A stretch of 62,000 bases of DNA from Gnetum montanum (lineage: Eukaryota; Streptophyta; Gnetopsida; Gnetales; Gnetaceae). This document shows, piece after piece, positions 11,760 through 23,731 of this stretch; positions within the stretch are counted from its first letter, which is position 1, and every line of letters starts with the position of its first letter. A program made the translations under genes and the position numbers. The stretch covers positions 179,045-241,044 of the forward strand of contig MNCI01006164.1 in the NCBI GenBank assembly GCA_015680685.1. The letters run 5' to 3'. The notes under the pieces were generated by a model, which saw only the letters and a program-made list of their open reading frames with translations, did no database searches and was not told the origin of the DNA.

Positions 11760-12000
11760 AGACATCTCTTGTTAAAACTCAACTATTAGGGAAGACATCT
11801 TCTACATGGATAAGACATCTCATCCATGGGGTAGACATCTTCTTTTGGCAAGAGATGTCTTGCATAAGACATCTTCTCTTCTGTAAGATGTCTTCCTTGA
11901 GAAGACTACACTCTAGACAAGACATCTTCTCTGACCCCAAGATATCTTTTGTCAATCCCAAAACTTAGCTAAGATGTCTTCTTGCCCTCTATGACATCTT
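11760..12000. promoter_or_regulatory. Dense AGACATCT motif cluster in 5' LTR of I
   Basis: Ten exact GACATCT/AGATGTC heptamers in about 240 bp, both orientations, plus near matches. The same feature occupies the same LTR position in the 3' copy, but the intervening bases differ considerably. Confidence 0.5.
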
Positions 12001-12071
12001 CATAAAGCCCAAAATCTACAATCACAAATGTAGGGAAAGAATACAAGGGAATCGAGAAAGATATCCCTACA

Positions 12072-12105
12072 CCAGTTTGATTACAAGATGGGAAAGAAGG
12101 ATAAG
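12072..12105 (-). pseudogene. LINE fragment continuing across element I
   Basis: Minus strand ends in SCNQTG at the junction, matching the QTGF block that precedes NVSVAW at 6088-6060 in L1-type RTs. Several codons that should lie between are missing. Confidence 0.5.
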
Positions 12106-14622
12106 GATGCATTGGAGTAGCCCCTTAAGAGCACAAATGAGAGTAATAAATTTTTAAGAGGTAAGGGACAAGTGAATTTGGATGGACTTAAAGGCTCTTA
12201 TGTTGAGCGAACCCCAAGTAAATAAAACTTATCCTAGATGCATGGAAAACATCAGGCTTTCTAAGAATAATGGGAGTCCTGGAACAAACAATAACATTTT
12301 AAATCTCTCAATATCCTCTAAGACATTCCAACTTAAAATGCTACATCTATGATGGAGGACATTATTCTCAAGAATGCTCTTAAAATCTTCCAATCAAAAG
12401 TGGTGATAATAGACTAGATAATAATTGTAGGTTGAATGCAATTGAGCATCAACCCTATGATCCTTTGACGATCTCTAATGAGAATAATGATGAGTAAGAT
12501 ATGAGACTTTTAAACTCTCTTTAGCATGTCCATTAGGCCCTAGTCACCTTAGCATAAGGTGAAATATCAAGTGATCATTCAGGGAAATGAGTGCCTAGAT
12601 GATCAAAATGTGTTTAGCTTGGTATGACTACTTCCTTTATGAATTGATTCTAGGAAGAAAGAGAAAAGAAAAAGAGAGTGCATGCACATGAGTGATGGAG
12701 TGCATGTTCTTGATAGTATCTCTAGATTAGTGATATATATTTTTAACTACGTCTCCATGCAAGGAGTATAGGGTTCTCACTACATTCTCAAGTAGGAAGT
12801 TATTGATGTCAACCTTACCCATGCTAAGCATGGGGCCACAATTTATTAGCCTAGTTACAAGGAAACATGAATCATAAATTTATACAAACTTGAATGCCAA
12901 CTATCTTCACTTGCACCACGAAATCAAAGGCAAGGATTAAAAAGAAAAATTAAAGAAAAAAAATCCTATGGTTCCTTAGTATTATAAGAATATTATTATT
13001 TCAACAATTCTATGATTCAATTATGCTAGGTAGAGTTTTCAGTAGGGTAAGTATAGTGCTTATTGATTTTCATGTTACATTAAGTTTGGACTTAAAAAAA
13101 ATAACAATGGTTTTATATTTGAGACTATTCTGCATGATAGTATTTTGGTTTCCTTCCCAAATTTCTTTGGATTCTAACCCTCTTGATGTAGATATTTTAC
13201 TTACCATGCTATTTGCAATGACACAAACCTTGAATGCATGCTCTTAGATTGGAGTTATCACAAGAGTGGCATGGCAAGATTTGTTTGTAGTTTGCCCATG
13301 CTTTATTTGTTTGTTCAAATTCAAGTATATGTTCTAGTCATAAATGAATGACTCATTCCTCTATTTCTCTAATCTACCATTAGCCAACAAAAGTGAATTT
13401 TTTGGTTCCTTCCTCATTTTACATTAAAACTTTAATTGGTGTTTGAGTGAAGTTCATTAATCTAAAGTTAAATTTATTAATGTAAATATTTTACTTTGAT
13501 TTTTTTATTTTAATTGACAAGACATGGTGGCAGTTATGCCAAAAGAGTGGAAGTTGGATGTAATAGCGGGTGAGCATGGAGGTGGTGAAAAGAGTGGTAA
13601 AAGTTACGTGCAATCATTATGGGAGTTGCGTGCCGATGTGAGGGTGGTAGGCATAATTGATGATGAGCAACTATAAAGGAAGGTTGTGACTAGCAACCGA
13701 GCATCATCAAGCAACCTCCCCTCTCTCCCAGTCAACTATCACATAGCAATGGTAAGGTGTGTGAACAATAAGACACGTGGCTAGAAACCACGTTAGATGG
13801 TAGAAGTATTCATAACAGTAGTGAATAATGTGCAGCACAAAGGATGGCTGGTGGCCTCTCTCCCATTAGCAATTAGCAATGAGTAGATAGGAGGGCTTCC
13901 TCTCTCAGAGGTTTAGTAGACATGCACAATAGACGATAGCAGATAGAGGCATGAACTACAACGGCAACATACAAGTGGTGCACAATGGCAATGCATGAAC
14001 AACAACAGATGATGTTCAACATGTGACATCAGCCTTTTCCCCCTCTCTCAGATAGCAAGCACGAACACTGCAACATCTCTGACTAAGCGATGGTAGATGC
14101 ATGAATGACAACATGCACGAGTGGCAGACAATGATGCAGATAATGTGTGACGATAAACGGTGGCCATGCACGTGTGTGCATGACACATAGTGACAATAAC
14201 GATCGTAGAGATGTGCACATTAGCAATAGTCAATGGTGTGTGAGAGCTACAGATAGCAATTAGCCATAGCAACAAGAGTTGATGTTGTGATGAGCTAGAG
14301 CCAGTAGTGCACAACACGTGACAGTGGCAAGCAGCGCATGATCTCTCTCTCTCTCTCTCTCTCTCAATAACTATACGTGTGATAGATGGTTATGGATAGA
14401 GGCATGAACTATAGTGGCAGTTGTGCCCAAACTAGTATGTGTGTGGCCTTGTAGGTAATTGTGGAAGCACGTTGCTGCAATGGGATTGATCACACACACT
14501 CTCTACCATAGCAGCTCATGTGGTAGGAGCAACAATAGTCACTCTTCCTCTACCACATCAAATGCATGGTAGGAGGAATGGCAGGGTCTCTCTTTTTCTT
14601 CTTCCTTTGGTGGCGTCAGATA
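12106..14622. other. Unassigned region left of element B
   Basis: No domain, LTR or RNA recognised. 12106-13500 is AT-rich with only short open frames. 13520-14480 is richer in G and C and has loosely repeated phrases (aggcatgaacta, atgcatgaa, ctctctcccat) suggesting decayed tandem repetition. It is the target of B: 14623-14627 gtaga is repeated at 24567-24571, so 24572 onward continues this locus. Confidence 0.5.
14342..14365. repeat. (TC)12 microsatellite
   Basis: Twenty-four bases of uninterrupted TC dinucleotide. Confidence 0.95.
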
Positions 14623-14627
14623 GTAGA

Positions 14628-14740
14628 TGATGAACTGTGATATTGTGTACACAATATTGTGTCCACGATATCACGTCTATAATATTGAATCGACCATGCA
14701 ATACCGGATACCTGATGTCTTCTTATCTATAAATAAGAGG
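14628..14740 (+). promoter_or_regulatory. U3 core promoter of element B (palindromic block plus TATA)
   Basis: Inverted short units (gatattgtgtacacaatatt) are followed by CTATAAATAAGAGG. The same plan recurs upstream of TATA in nearly every Athila-like LTR here: TATA-containing blocks at 23841, 35419, 40224, 46435, 48478, 53487 and 55628, and on the minus strand at 318 and 5198. Confidence 0.65.
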
Positions 14741-15441
14741 CAACATCCTTGGTTTCCATAGTTAGAAGTAGTCCCTTAGCCAAACTGTTGCCATTTTCTC
14801 CCTCCAGAGTTAGAATTATTTCTGTGTGCCAGCAGTAGGAGTCATAGAGTGAACGGATCTTTATTCGAGCATTTTGTACCTGAGCACACTTTGTGTACAG
14901 CAATAAAGATGAACTTTATGATAAACCTTTCAGCATACAAAATATATTAATTAGTTCTAATTATTATTTAATAATTTCATAGTTAATTAATGATTTCTCT
15001 CACCCTACAACTCTCTTAGTTAAATACACTCAGTATGACCACTTGTAGCTCTTGGTAATCTAGTAACAATTAGCATTTGGTAATCCTAGCAACGTTGCAC
15101 TGGTTCAGGATGTGTATGGCAAGTGGGAATGGATACTAGTGTTAGGAGTACTTAGAACTTAGTTAATGAATAGTTAAATTATATTAGTTACTTAGTTATT
15201 TCTCTCTACCCTCCTTATTAGCATAGGATATAAAACACATAAAAGCCATAAAAATCATATACCTCAAGCTTACTCAACCATATAATCGTGACATACAAGT
15301 AAGTTTGGGAAGATAACGATTAATCAACCCATTATTATTCCACAAGGATGCATAGGCACTTAGTCCTTGGAATTCAAATAGATCATGCATGAAACATTTT
15401 TATTCATATGGTTGAGCGTAGGGGTACCTCGCCACTCATCA
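14628..15441 (+). repeat. 5' LTR of element B
   Basis: 814 bp, TGATGAACTG to CTCATCA. Holds repeated gatatt/aatatt/gatatc units (14638-14690), the TATA box (14727-14740), an aataaag signal near 14900 and the terminal ATATGGTTGAGCGTAGGGGT block. Confidence 0.92.
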
Positions 15442-15460
15442 TTGGTGCTGTTGCCGAGGA
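15442..15460 (+). other. tRNA-Asp primer binding site of element B
   Basis: ttggtgctgttgccgagga directly after the LTR; fits the tRNA-Asp complement with a few transitions. Confidence 0.85.
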
Positions 15461-15573
15461 CTTAGTTGTTTGTGCACTAAGTAGAACTTAGAAAATCATT
15501 CACATCGTTAGAATGAATCCTTAGGGTTGATTAAGAAAAAGATAATAGTACATTGCACACTAAACAAGACAAA

Positions 15574-18110
15574 ATGTCTTCTTCTTCGCACAAAAGCACC
15601 TCACCGCCTAGGACTAACACAAGAAGCAATTGACGGTAAGTTACACATGACATTGACCTGCCAATTCCTCAACAGTTTTGTGTGATATATGTTCATTCTA
15701 ATAAATATGTACCTGACTTCACCTTTATTCTCCACCAAGACAAGTAGTTGCATTGGTGTGACTTGGAAGGTAACATAGTGTTACCTCCTGACCGTTCAGT
15801 CCCAAGTATGCTTTTTCATGCTCTCACACGAATAGGCATGCAACACTTACATGCTGAGTACATTGCACAGGACTATGATTTGAGAGACTATCATCCTACT
15901 AAAGTGAAACTTCAAAGGAACTTGCAACAGGAGAGCCACCATAAGTCCTTGAAGGGAAAATGGTCTAAGGATGCCCCACACATTTTAAGTGAAATTGAGG
16001 GTGATGAACCTGCCTCAGGCAGTCACCTACATAACGATGTTCCTCCCCTTGACTTTGGCCAAGGGGTTGTGTATCAGAACCTTCATTCTACTATTCACAA
16101 CCTAGGTGCTAATACCAATGGACACAAAGAGTCCAAAAAAGGAACAAAGGCACATGACAAAGGTGGGCATTTTGATTGCAATCGCGATGGAGGAAGAGGC
16201 CATTGAAGAGAAGGTAGTAGACACCGTCATGGTGGCGATTCTCCTTCTTCTTCACCTTCATCGTCACCTTCATCCTCTCCTTTCGTGTCCAGATGTAGCC
16301 ATATAGAAATAGATCATGAGGATAAGGGCAAACAAAGTGAAAGTCATAGATGAGACAACTAAGACAAAGGATGAGGGCACTCTAGGGAATCATGCCATAG
16401 AAGAAGGGAGAGTAGGGAACTACATGGACATCATAGATGCTACGAACAAGATGATCATGTTGAACCCCTACTCGCCACGCGAAGCATGCTAGATATTATT
16501 GAGGCTATGAAAGTTCCAACAAGGCACCAAAAAGATAGTAGGATCAAGAGGTTAGACATGAATAACATCCCATGATTTGAAGGGGGATATAATGCTGATT
16601 CTCAAAATCACTTACAAGCATTTCATGATGCGTGTGCCTTAAAAACCATAGAAAACAAGTGGCAAAAGCTTAAGTTGTTTCCACAAACACTAATAAAAGA
16701 AGTTGAAAGCTGGTACCTATTCTTAGAATCGAAATCCATTCATAGGTGGAGTACTATGCTAGAATTGTTCAATGATAAGTACCAAACGTATTCCCGGGTG
16801 TCTAACTTACGAAAGAAAATCCAAGGATGGAAACAAGGAAATTATAAACCATTGGATGCTACCATGGACCATTATTATGCACTTTTACATTGTTTTCCTA
16901 GCCATGGTTATTTGCAGCAAGATCAACTACGCCATCTCGTAGATGGACTTAGGCATGAAATGAGAAGAACCCTTGGGACTTATGCCCAAGGGAGGTTATC
17001 TGATCTTAGGTCCCATCAAATCCACAGACTACTAGAGCAAGTTGCTAAGGAAGAAGGTGAGCTAAAAAAAGAGAGAGTGCAGAGGAATATAATTGAGATC
17101 CTTTCCTCCGAAAGAAGGTAGTAAGATTTTGTGAGGATGAGGAAGAGTCACCACTCGAAGATATGGTGAATAGGAAAACCTTTCCTATCCAAAAGTTAGC
17201 ATCAGAAGTATCGGCAAAGGTAGACCAAATGTGGGACTCCCTGGATAGTAGATTTCAAACTATGATCAAAGTAGTAGAAGAATCTAGAGAGCGAGGTATT
17301 GATCGTGATAAAAGGAAAAAGAGAGAAGTAGAAAATGCACGTAACAAGGGTAAGGATAAAGTAGCTATTATTGAAGAGGTTGTGGACTTAGATACAGACG
17401 ATGATAGTGGATGTGAGATCTACCAATACGACCGTCCTAAGGGATGTTGCCCTGTAATCTCACATTTACAGGAGCCTGGGGTGTATGCACTTAATCCATG
17501 TTTAAACAAATGGAAAACATCCCAATGGTTATCTTATCCCCAAGGTAACCTAAGGCAGTTCCACCAACCTTTAACGTATTATCCAAGTGGAACTCCACCA
17601 CAACCAATAAAGCAACATCAATAGTGGCAGCACCCACAATCATGGGGAACACCACCACCAAGGCAACAATATCCTTACCAGCAACTTGACCCATATGGAT
17701 ACTATGTGTAGCATCCAATCTCTCCACGTGACTTTGTTAGTCATGTTACCTCCCAACATCACTACCAAGCCCGCGAGTACTATAGGAATTCTTCTCTTGG
17801 GGGAAACATTTCACAAGTATACCATGCTTCCAATCTAGCTGCATCTCTCCCACCAATAGCTCCATTACCACATGCTCCAGCAATGTAAGGTGAACTCATT
17901 GCTCAGCCACAGTAGCGCAATGCCACAAGGGCTATTAATCCTCAACCTACTATTGGTTTTGACAACCGTACGAAAAAAAGATCTTTCTTCAAAATCAACA
18001 ATCCAACCAAGCCTTTGCAACCTCAAGTTGCTGAGTCTTTGGACACCTCTATATCAACTAAATATTTGGAGCTCCCTTCAATCTTAACACCACATTCAAC
18101 GCATACAATC
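15574..18110 (+). pseudogene. gag: Degenerate Athila-like gag of element B
   Basis: Starts at ATG 15574 (MSSSSHKSTSPPRTN). N-terminal region DLEGNIVLPPDRSVPSMLF and HAEYIAQDYDLRDYHPTK; a Ser-rich, His/Asp-rich hinge (16110-16300); capsid core from MLDIIEAMKVPTRHQKDS (16489) through GGYNADSQNHLQAFHDAC and LIKEVESWY to YYALLHCFPSHGYLQQDQL; a charged helix LLEQVAKEEGELKKE; then VDQMWDSLDSRFQTM and the nucleocapsid remnant at 17411-17470, where the knuckle C-x2-C-x3-H-x4-C has lost one Cys (to Tyr) and the His (to Arg). A Pro/Gln/Tyr-rich tail leads to protease. At least six stops or frameshifts. Confidence 0.85.
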
Positions 18111-18700
18111 ATGTTAACACATGCCCTTGTTGATTAGATCAAAGTTGGCCACCTTCCCAGGAAATTCTCTGATCCGGGGAGTCCCCTAATATATCTACAA
18201 ATCACTGGGAATGAGCCATGCAAAGCTCTTTTAGATTCAGGTTCTAGTGTCAACCTCATATCCCAAGAAATGTATAAGGCCTGGAACTTGCCCCCATCAA
18301 AAAAGAGCAATGTCCATTTAGAGTTAGCCAACCAGTCCATCATTGTCTCCTTGGGATTAGTGGAGGACATTGTTACCATTGTTTGTGTGTGGTCATATCC
18401 AGCTGACTTCCTAGTGATTCAAGTAAATAATAGTAAGGGAGACTTCCCAATCATAATGGGAAGGGCATTGCTAAGCANCAGTAAGGGAGACTTCCCAATC
18501 ATAATGGGAAGGGCATTGCTAAGCACTATCAATGCGCACCTAGGTATTCGTGATCTTTCCCTAGAAATATCTAAGGAAAACACTTTTGGAAAGATCGAGA
18601 AGAAGAAGGTTCCATGCATCGCATACAGTGACACAGGGTGCAATTGCGTGCCAAGATCATGGGTTGTGCAAAGTTTAACATTGCCTGCATGCAATTAGTG
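18111..18700 (+). pseudogene. Aspartic protease of element B
   Basis: TGNEPCKALLDSGSSVNLIS carries an intact DSG catalytic triplet (Asp codon 18234-18236), followed by YKAWNLPP, LELANQSIIVSLGLVEDIV and VNNSKGDFPIIMGRALLS, the flap and the final GR block. It matures gag-pol in the particle. The end is disturbed by a 46-bp duplication around an N at 18478 and by a downstream stop at 18698. One stop precedes the domain (VD*IKVG). Confidence 0.85.
18432..18525. other. 46-bp perfect direct repeat flanking an ambiguous base (N at 18478)
   Basis: 18432-18477 and 18480-18525 are identical, separated only by n and c. Elements C and D each have this protease segment once. The most likely cause is two contig ends that overlap but were placed side by side with a one-base gap. 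Confidence 0.9.
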
Positions 18701-19159
18701 TGCATAAATGATCAACATACAAAGGTGCATGTATGCAACAGCCACACGACAAGAAGACACCCAGTGGTTGATAGCTGATCAAGAAAGTAGCTCACTAATA
18801 TGCATGGAACTAACTGAGGGTTTGACTTGCACTTACATAGATGGAATTGATGCATTAGAGCAAGTCCACTGCCAACTTCCCAGTCCTAACTTAGAAAAAA
18901 TCAATTGGGGGAAGTTGGAAATTCCCAAGAAATTTAAACAAGAGCCCTTGGAGCTAAAACCATTGCCCACCAGTATGGAATACACGTTCCTTAAGAATGG
19001 AAAACTGGTAATCATCATGCAAGACTTGCTCCGCAACAAAAAGAAAGTCTGCTCAAGGTAATAAACAAGTGGTCATAAGCCTTCACCTGGTCATATCTGG
19101 AATTAACTGGAATAGATCCTAGGATATGCCAGCATAGGATTTACACTGAGAGGTGATTG
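18701..19159 (+). pseudogene. Protease-RT linker of element B
   Basis: Contains QCMYATATRQEDTQWL-like sequence, LEKINWGKLEIPKKFKQ and PLELKPLPTSMEYTFLKNGK, the stretch that in Athila-type polyproteins precedes RT. It aligns with C up to that element's deletion point and with D at 50820-51090. One stop and frameshift precede RT. Confidence 0.65.
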
Positions 19160-19990
19160 AACCCAAAGTTGAAACAAGTAGTAAAAGAAGAAATCGAATA
19201 GCTTCTAAAGGCTAGGTTCATATACCCCATTGTTGATAGCAAATGGGTTAGCCCCTTAGTAATCATGCCTAAAAAGGGAGGCAAATGGAGGGTGTGTATA
19301 GGTTTTAGGCTGCTAAATATGGCAACATTTAAGGATCACTTTTTGTTGCCATTTGTTGACCAAGTCTTGGACACAATCGCAAGGCATTGTTATTATAGTT
19401 TTCTGGATGGCTATAGCAGATACAACCAAATACAAATAGCCCCAAAGGACCAAGCCAAAACTATGTTCACCATTCCTTGGGGAACGTTTGCATATAAACA
19501 AATGTCGTTTGGCTTGTGCAATGCCCCTGCCACATTTCAACACTTAGTTCTAAGCATATTTCAGTAGTAGATAGGAAACAGTGTGGAAGTCTTTATGGAT
19601 GACTTCTCCACTTACGGAGCAAGTTTTGATCAAGCCTTGGACCGGTTAGAGCAAGTGCTAAAAAGATGTGCAGAAATGAATCTAAGGCTCAACTAGCAAA
19701 AAAGCCATTTAATGGTCCAAGAAGGCATAGTACTTGGGCATAAAATTTCACATGTAGGGATAGAGGTAGACCTTGAGAAAATCAAAGTCATCCAAGGAAT
19801 CACCCATCAACCAGAAACTATCAAAGACATTTGATCATTCCTTAGACACATTGACTACTATAGGATATTCATAGAGAGCTTTTCAAAGGTTGCCAAACCA
19901 TTGGTGAAGTTAACGAAAAAGGACGTACCCTTCGAGTGGACCAGGGAATGCAAACTAGCCTTCCAAACTTTGAAGTAGAAGCTGGTAGAA
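19160..19990 (+). pseudogene. pol: Reverse transcriptase of element B
   Basis: Copies retrotransposon RNA to DNA. Visible blocks: LLKARFIYPIVDSKWVSPLV, PKKGGKWRVCI, FVDQVLDTIARHCYYSFLDG, TIPWGTFAYKQMSFGLCNAP, ATFQHL, and the catalytic FMDDF (Asp codons 19598-19603) followed by EGIVLGHKIS. FLDGYS-x-YNQI is typical of Athila/Tat-lineage RTs. Stops at 19200, 19566-19571, 19695 and 19832 inactivate it. Length and order are otherwise normal. Confidence 0.9.
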
Positions 19991-20556
19991 ACACCCATTC
20001 TACAAGCCCCTGACTAGTCCAAACCATTCCATGTCATGACTAATGCATCCAACTATGCCTTAGGAGCTGTACTTACATAGTTAGATGATCAAAAAAACCT
20101 TTATTACATCCACTGTGCAACTAGAAGTATAGCTGGTGCACAACTTAACTACACTACTATAGAAAAAGAATTAATGGTTGTAGTGTTTGCACTAGAAAAA
20201 ATTAGGCACTATGTATTGGGGTACAAAGTATTCATACACACAGATCATAGTGCAATCTAGTTTCTCATGAATAAGCCAATGGTAAGCCCCTATATTATAC
20301 GATGGCTGGTAATCCTACAAGAGTTCAATCTAACGATGATCGATCATAAAGGCACCAAGAATGTAATTTCCGATCATTTATCTCAATTGCGCTGGGACAA
20401 CAAAGAGGATGAGTATCCTATTTTTGATCACTTCCCTGATGAGTTCCTCTTTGCTGATGTAGTGAATGACCAATCACCCATGGAGACAAACTGGTATAGT
20501 AGCATTATGACCTATCTCCTTACCCAAAAAAAAAACACCACAAGAGTTAGACCCTA
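19991..20556 (+). pseudogene. RNase H and connection region of element B
   Basis: HVMTNASNYALGAVLT replaces the usual DASDYALGAVL, so the first catalytic Asp is Asn. LNYTTIEKELMVVVFALEK retains the Glu, and IHTDHSAI retains the TDH Asp. Then IRWLVILQEFNLTMIDHKGT, NVISDHLSQL and a connection to integrase. Three stops (around 20014, 20080, 20260). Confidence 0.8.
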
Positions 20557-21640
20557 AGAAGAAACAACAGTTTCTTCATAGAGCCAAGTACTTTATGAAA
20601 ATCAATGGACAACTTTACAAAGTATGTTCCAATGGCTTGGTTCGATGGTGTGTTCTTGATAGAGATCAACTAAAAGTTCTCCAAGATACTCATGGGGGCC
20701 CTTGTGGGGGTCACTATGCTAGGAGATGAATGACTATTAAGATCCTACTTGTAGGGTATTATTGGCCTACCTTGTTCCGGGACACCCATCAATTCATCCA
20801 ACCTTGTGAGCACTACCAACGTGATGGGGGAATGACTGCTAGAATGGAGGATCTGCAACAATGGATTCAACCACCAGAACCCTTCGACATTTGGGGGATT
20901 GATTTCATGGGGCCCATTATACCAATGTCCAATGGAAAAGCTTACATCGTAGTTGTCGTAGACTACTTAAAAAAATGGGCTGAATCAGCTACCATTAAAG
21001 ATTACACATCTTCTACAGCTACATAATTTGTTCAACAAGTCATCAACAGGTTTGGTGTGCTGCGTGCAATTATCTCAGAAAATGGTACACATTTCACAGG
21101 TGCAACTTTTCGGAAGTTAATGCAATGCTTAAGGGTTAAGCATAAATTGACTACACCATACCACCCCCAAGCAACCGTTCAAGCCGAGGTCACTAATAGG
21201 GAGATTACCAAGACATTGAGTAGAACTATTAGCAAATATAGGTGATATTGGAGCACTAAACTGAATGATGCTCTTTGGGCATACCACTCCACATGGAAAC
21301 TCCCTATAGGCTACTCTCCCTACAAGTTAGTGTATGGAAAAATTCCAATGCTCCCTATCCAAACTGAGCTCTGTACACTAGCCACGATATGTGACCTCAA
21401 CCTTGAGCTTGATCTAGCACAAAAACAAATGTTGATGACTCTTAACTTGCTAGACGAGAATCGATTAGCTGTCTTGTCTTCTAATGAGTTTCACAAGGCA
21501 TTTAATAAACAACGTCATGACATGAAAATTAGGAAATTTAAGTATCAACCAGGTGATAAGGTTCTCTACTGCAACCCCACACATGTGTCACAATGTACCA
21601 AATTTCAAACATTGATGCAACTTTTCCTTCAGGGGCCATG
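20557..21640 (+). pseudogene. Integrase of element B
   Basis: Starts with FMKINGQLYKVCSNGLVRWC; zinc region HGGPCGGHYARR...C-x-H-YQ with altered spacing; core WGIDFMGPIIPMSNGKAYIV with the first Asp, AIISENGTHF where the second catalytic Asp is Glu, and PYHPQATVQAEVTNREITK keeping the Glu. C-terminal ALWAYHSTWKLPIGYSPYKL and KFKYQPGDKVL follow. Stops at 20727, 21024 and 21242. The domain is full length but inactive. Confidence 0.88.
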
Positions 21641-23731
21641 ACCATATATAAACTTGAGAGTCCAGATAAGAGACTATTAGTAAATCCATGAGTTTAACAT
21701 AGCCAGAACATATGCTACCTCTGTAAGTGGGCAACCTTGCTCATTATTTCGGATCTCCTCCTTCCAATTCAATCATGGGGAAGATGGCCACCTCTATTAA
21801 TCATTAAAGACCCTTAGTTCTTTCTAAGTTTTTGTTTTACACATGTTTTTTTTACACATTTTTTGTTTTGCATATTCTTGGTTTTGCACATTTCTTTAAT
21901 CTTTCTTGTTTTTTTTACACCATCATTTGTATTTTTACCATTTCTTTGTGTGATTTTATTTTGTTTTGTTTGTTTTTTACATCACCCAATAAGTGTTCAT
22001 GATGGTGGTATGAATAATATTATATCAATTGCTAATTTTTGGATTTTACCTTTGAAGTATGATGTTGATATTAAGATATGGTTGTTTTAATTAATAGGTA
22101 ATGAGTCCATGTCATTCATACATCCATAAAATCCTATGGTCTCCCTTGGCTTGAAACTGTACAGTCCCTTTTCTCTAATAAAACTATTAACAAAGTGGTG
22201 GTTGAGCATTTCTTAGACTAAGGAAAGACTCAAAGGATGAAAAGGGTGTGACCTCAAGGGGATTCAATGCATTTGTATTGGCTATTCTCTTGAGTTCTTG
22301 GATGCTTTTTCTTTAGGTTTTTCTCCATTCTGACCATTCATCAAACCATCGAAAGCTGAGTTCATAAAAATAAGTCTTTGCATGGTGTGGTTCTCATGCA
22401 AAAAACACAAAAAAAATAGTGAGAATTCAAAGCACACCCCTTAGACACAATAATGATCTTGGGCTACATGCACTGGTTATGGAACTAGAAAGACATGTTA
22501 CCCATGCTTGAAGGTTCCCTCTAACTAAGGCCCCTTCTCACTTCCTAGTTCTCCATCTTGCTCTCCTTGGAATGGTGGTGACTTTTTGTAGAGGCATTCT
22601 TGTTGCTCTAAGAGGATGGGTTGATTAAATTTGTTGATGAGAGGTCACTAAATGTGGTTGGTTTGAGTCTAGATTTGGAACGAGTTCTACTCGATCACAT
22701 TAACCACGAAACACACAAGGGACTTTACACAACCTTTTTCTTGGGTTTCCATTCCATTCTCTGCTCTCCATATTTCTTTTCCATTTCTCACCTCATTACA
22801 AATTTTATCATTAGCCTGTATCTTGGTTGATGCATTGTTCTTCCTTGGTAACTTCTTATGGGTAGGTTTTTAACTCTTGCTTCCAATTGACATTCCTAGA
22901 GCCTACAGACTCTTTGGTTTGTGGGTTTTTCAGGGCACTAAAGGCATGAGCCTGCTTTGAGAAGGACCCACTGGTTATTTTTGGGGCATTTGTTAACTCC
23001 TTTTTCTTAAACATTACCTGTAATTAACAATTTTTTTCCTCCCCATCCATGACATCCATTTTATTGGCATTGTCATTGTTACTTTTTCTCCACTTTTCTT
23101 ATTCCTTATCTTTTTCCACCCTTTTACTACCGAAGGTTTGCTCTTAGTTATGGGGGCCAGGCATAAAATTTTTCAATTTTTCCTAACCCCTACACTTGAG
23201 GTAGTCTCTAGTGTTAAAACTCCAAAATCAGTATCTACCATAACCACAACTCAGCCAATGTACTTTAGATCGAGGCAAGGTATCAACTACATTGTGAGTT
23301 ATCTACCTCGCTCATTTGTGACTGTGCTGTGTGTGCATATGGTGATCATACAACAATGGATTGGGCCTGGAGGAAATACTTAGGATGGACCGGAACTGGA
23401 ATGTTTACGAAAGAAGCAAGATTGGTGGCATGGCTATGGACGAACAACGGAAGGAGCAATATTGGCATCGGCGGAAGCATTTCTTATTCTTCTCTCTCTC
23501 TCCTTCTTCTTTTCTAGCTACCAAATAAGGTTGGATGTCATTTATGTACAGTGTTCACTTTTATGGTCATGAAAACTAATGCTATCATGTATTGTATTAT
23601 TGATCCGTTCACTGGGCACGTTGAATCAGTCAACCTGTTCCACCATCAATGGTCATTTAGTTAATAATCCCATACCTTCCTAATATTTTGTAAGGAACTC
23701 AAGGATGATTTTTCATTCAATCATGGGGGTA
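21641..23731 (+). other. Non-coding 3' region and polypurine tract of element B
   Basis: About 2 kb with short frames only. Contains three similar purine tracts: catggggaagatgg (21774-21787), tatggggg (23150) and the true polypurine tract catgggggta (23722-23731) before the LTR. T-rich blocks near 21830-22000. The order of blocks is shared with C (44400-46349) and partly with D, so it is a conserved non-coding part of the family. I see no envelope-like domain. Confidence 0.7.

Larger units (their letters stand above)
6089..12071 (-). mobile_element. Element I: chromovirus-like Ty3/gypsy element, RT/integrase core missing
   Basis: Two related LTRs (6089-7086 and 10755-12071) flank, in minus order, a primer site matching initiator tRNA-Met, gag, protease, an unrecognised charged and acidic open region, and an integrase C-terminus with chromodomain. 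RT, RNase H and the integrase catalytic core are absent; only about 0.8 kb lies between protease and the open region. No 5-bp target duplication is visible at the outer ends, and a few LINE codons seem missing at the junction. The initiator-Met primer site and chromodomain place it among chromoviruses. Confidence 0.85.
10755..12071 (-). repeat. 5' LTR of element I
   Basis: About 1317 bp, from tgtagggata at 12071 (minus) to CA at 10755. Longer than its partner because of an internal tandem duplication. Contains the second AGACATCT cluster at its promoter end. Confidence 0.8.

Noticed and set aside
12180-12700. Continuation of the LINE endonuclease
   Set aside because: Translated both strands by eye and found no endonuclease motif; left as unassigned.
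14048-14317. 89-codon minus-strand open frame with Ser/His/Cys-rich product
   Set aside because: Lies in a repetitive, low-complexity tract; no start context, domain or conserved copy.
21863-23520. Envelope-like gene in B's 3' region
   Set aside because: Only frames of 60-80 codons, no signal peptide plus transmembrane arrangement that holds across B, C and D.
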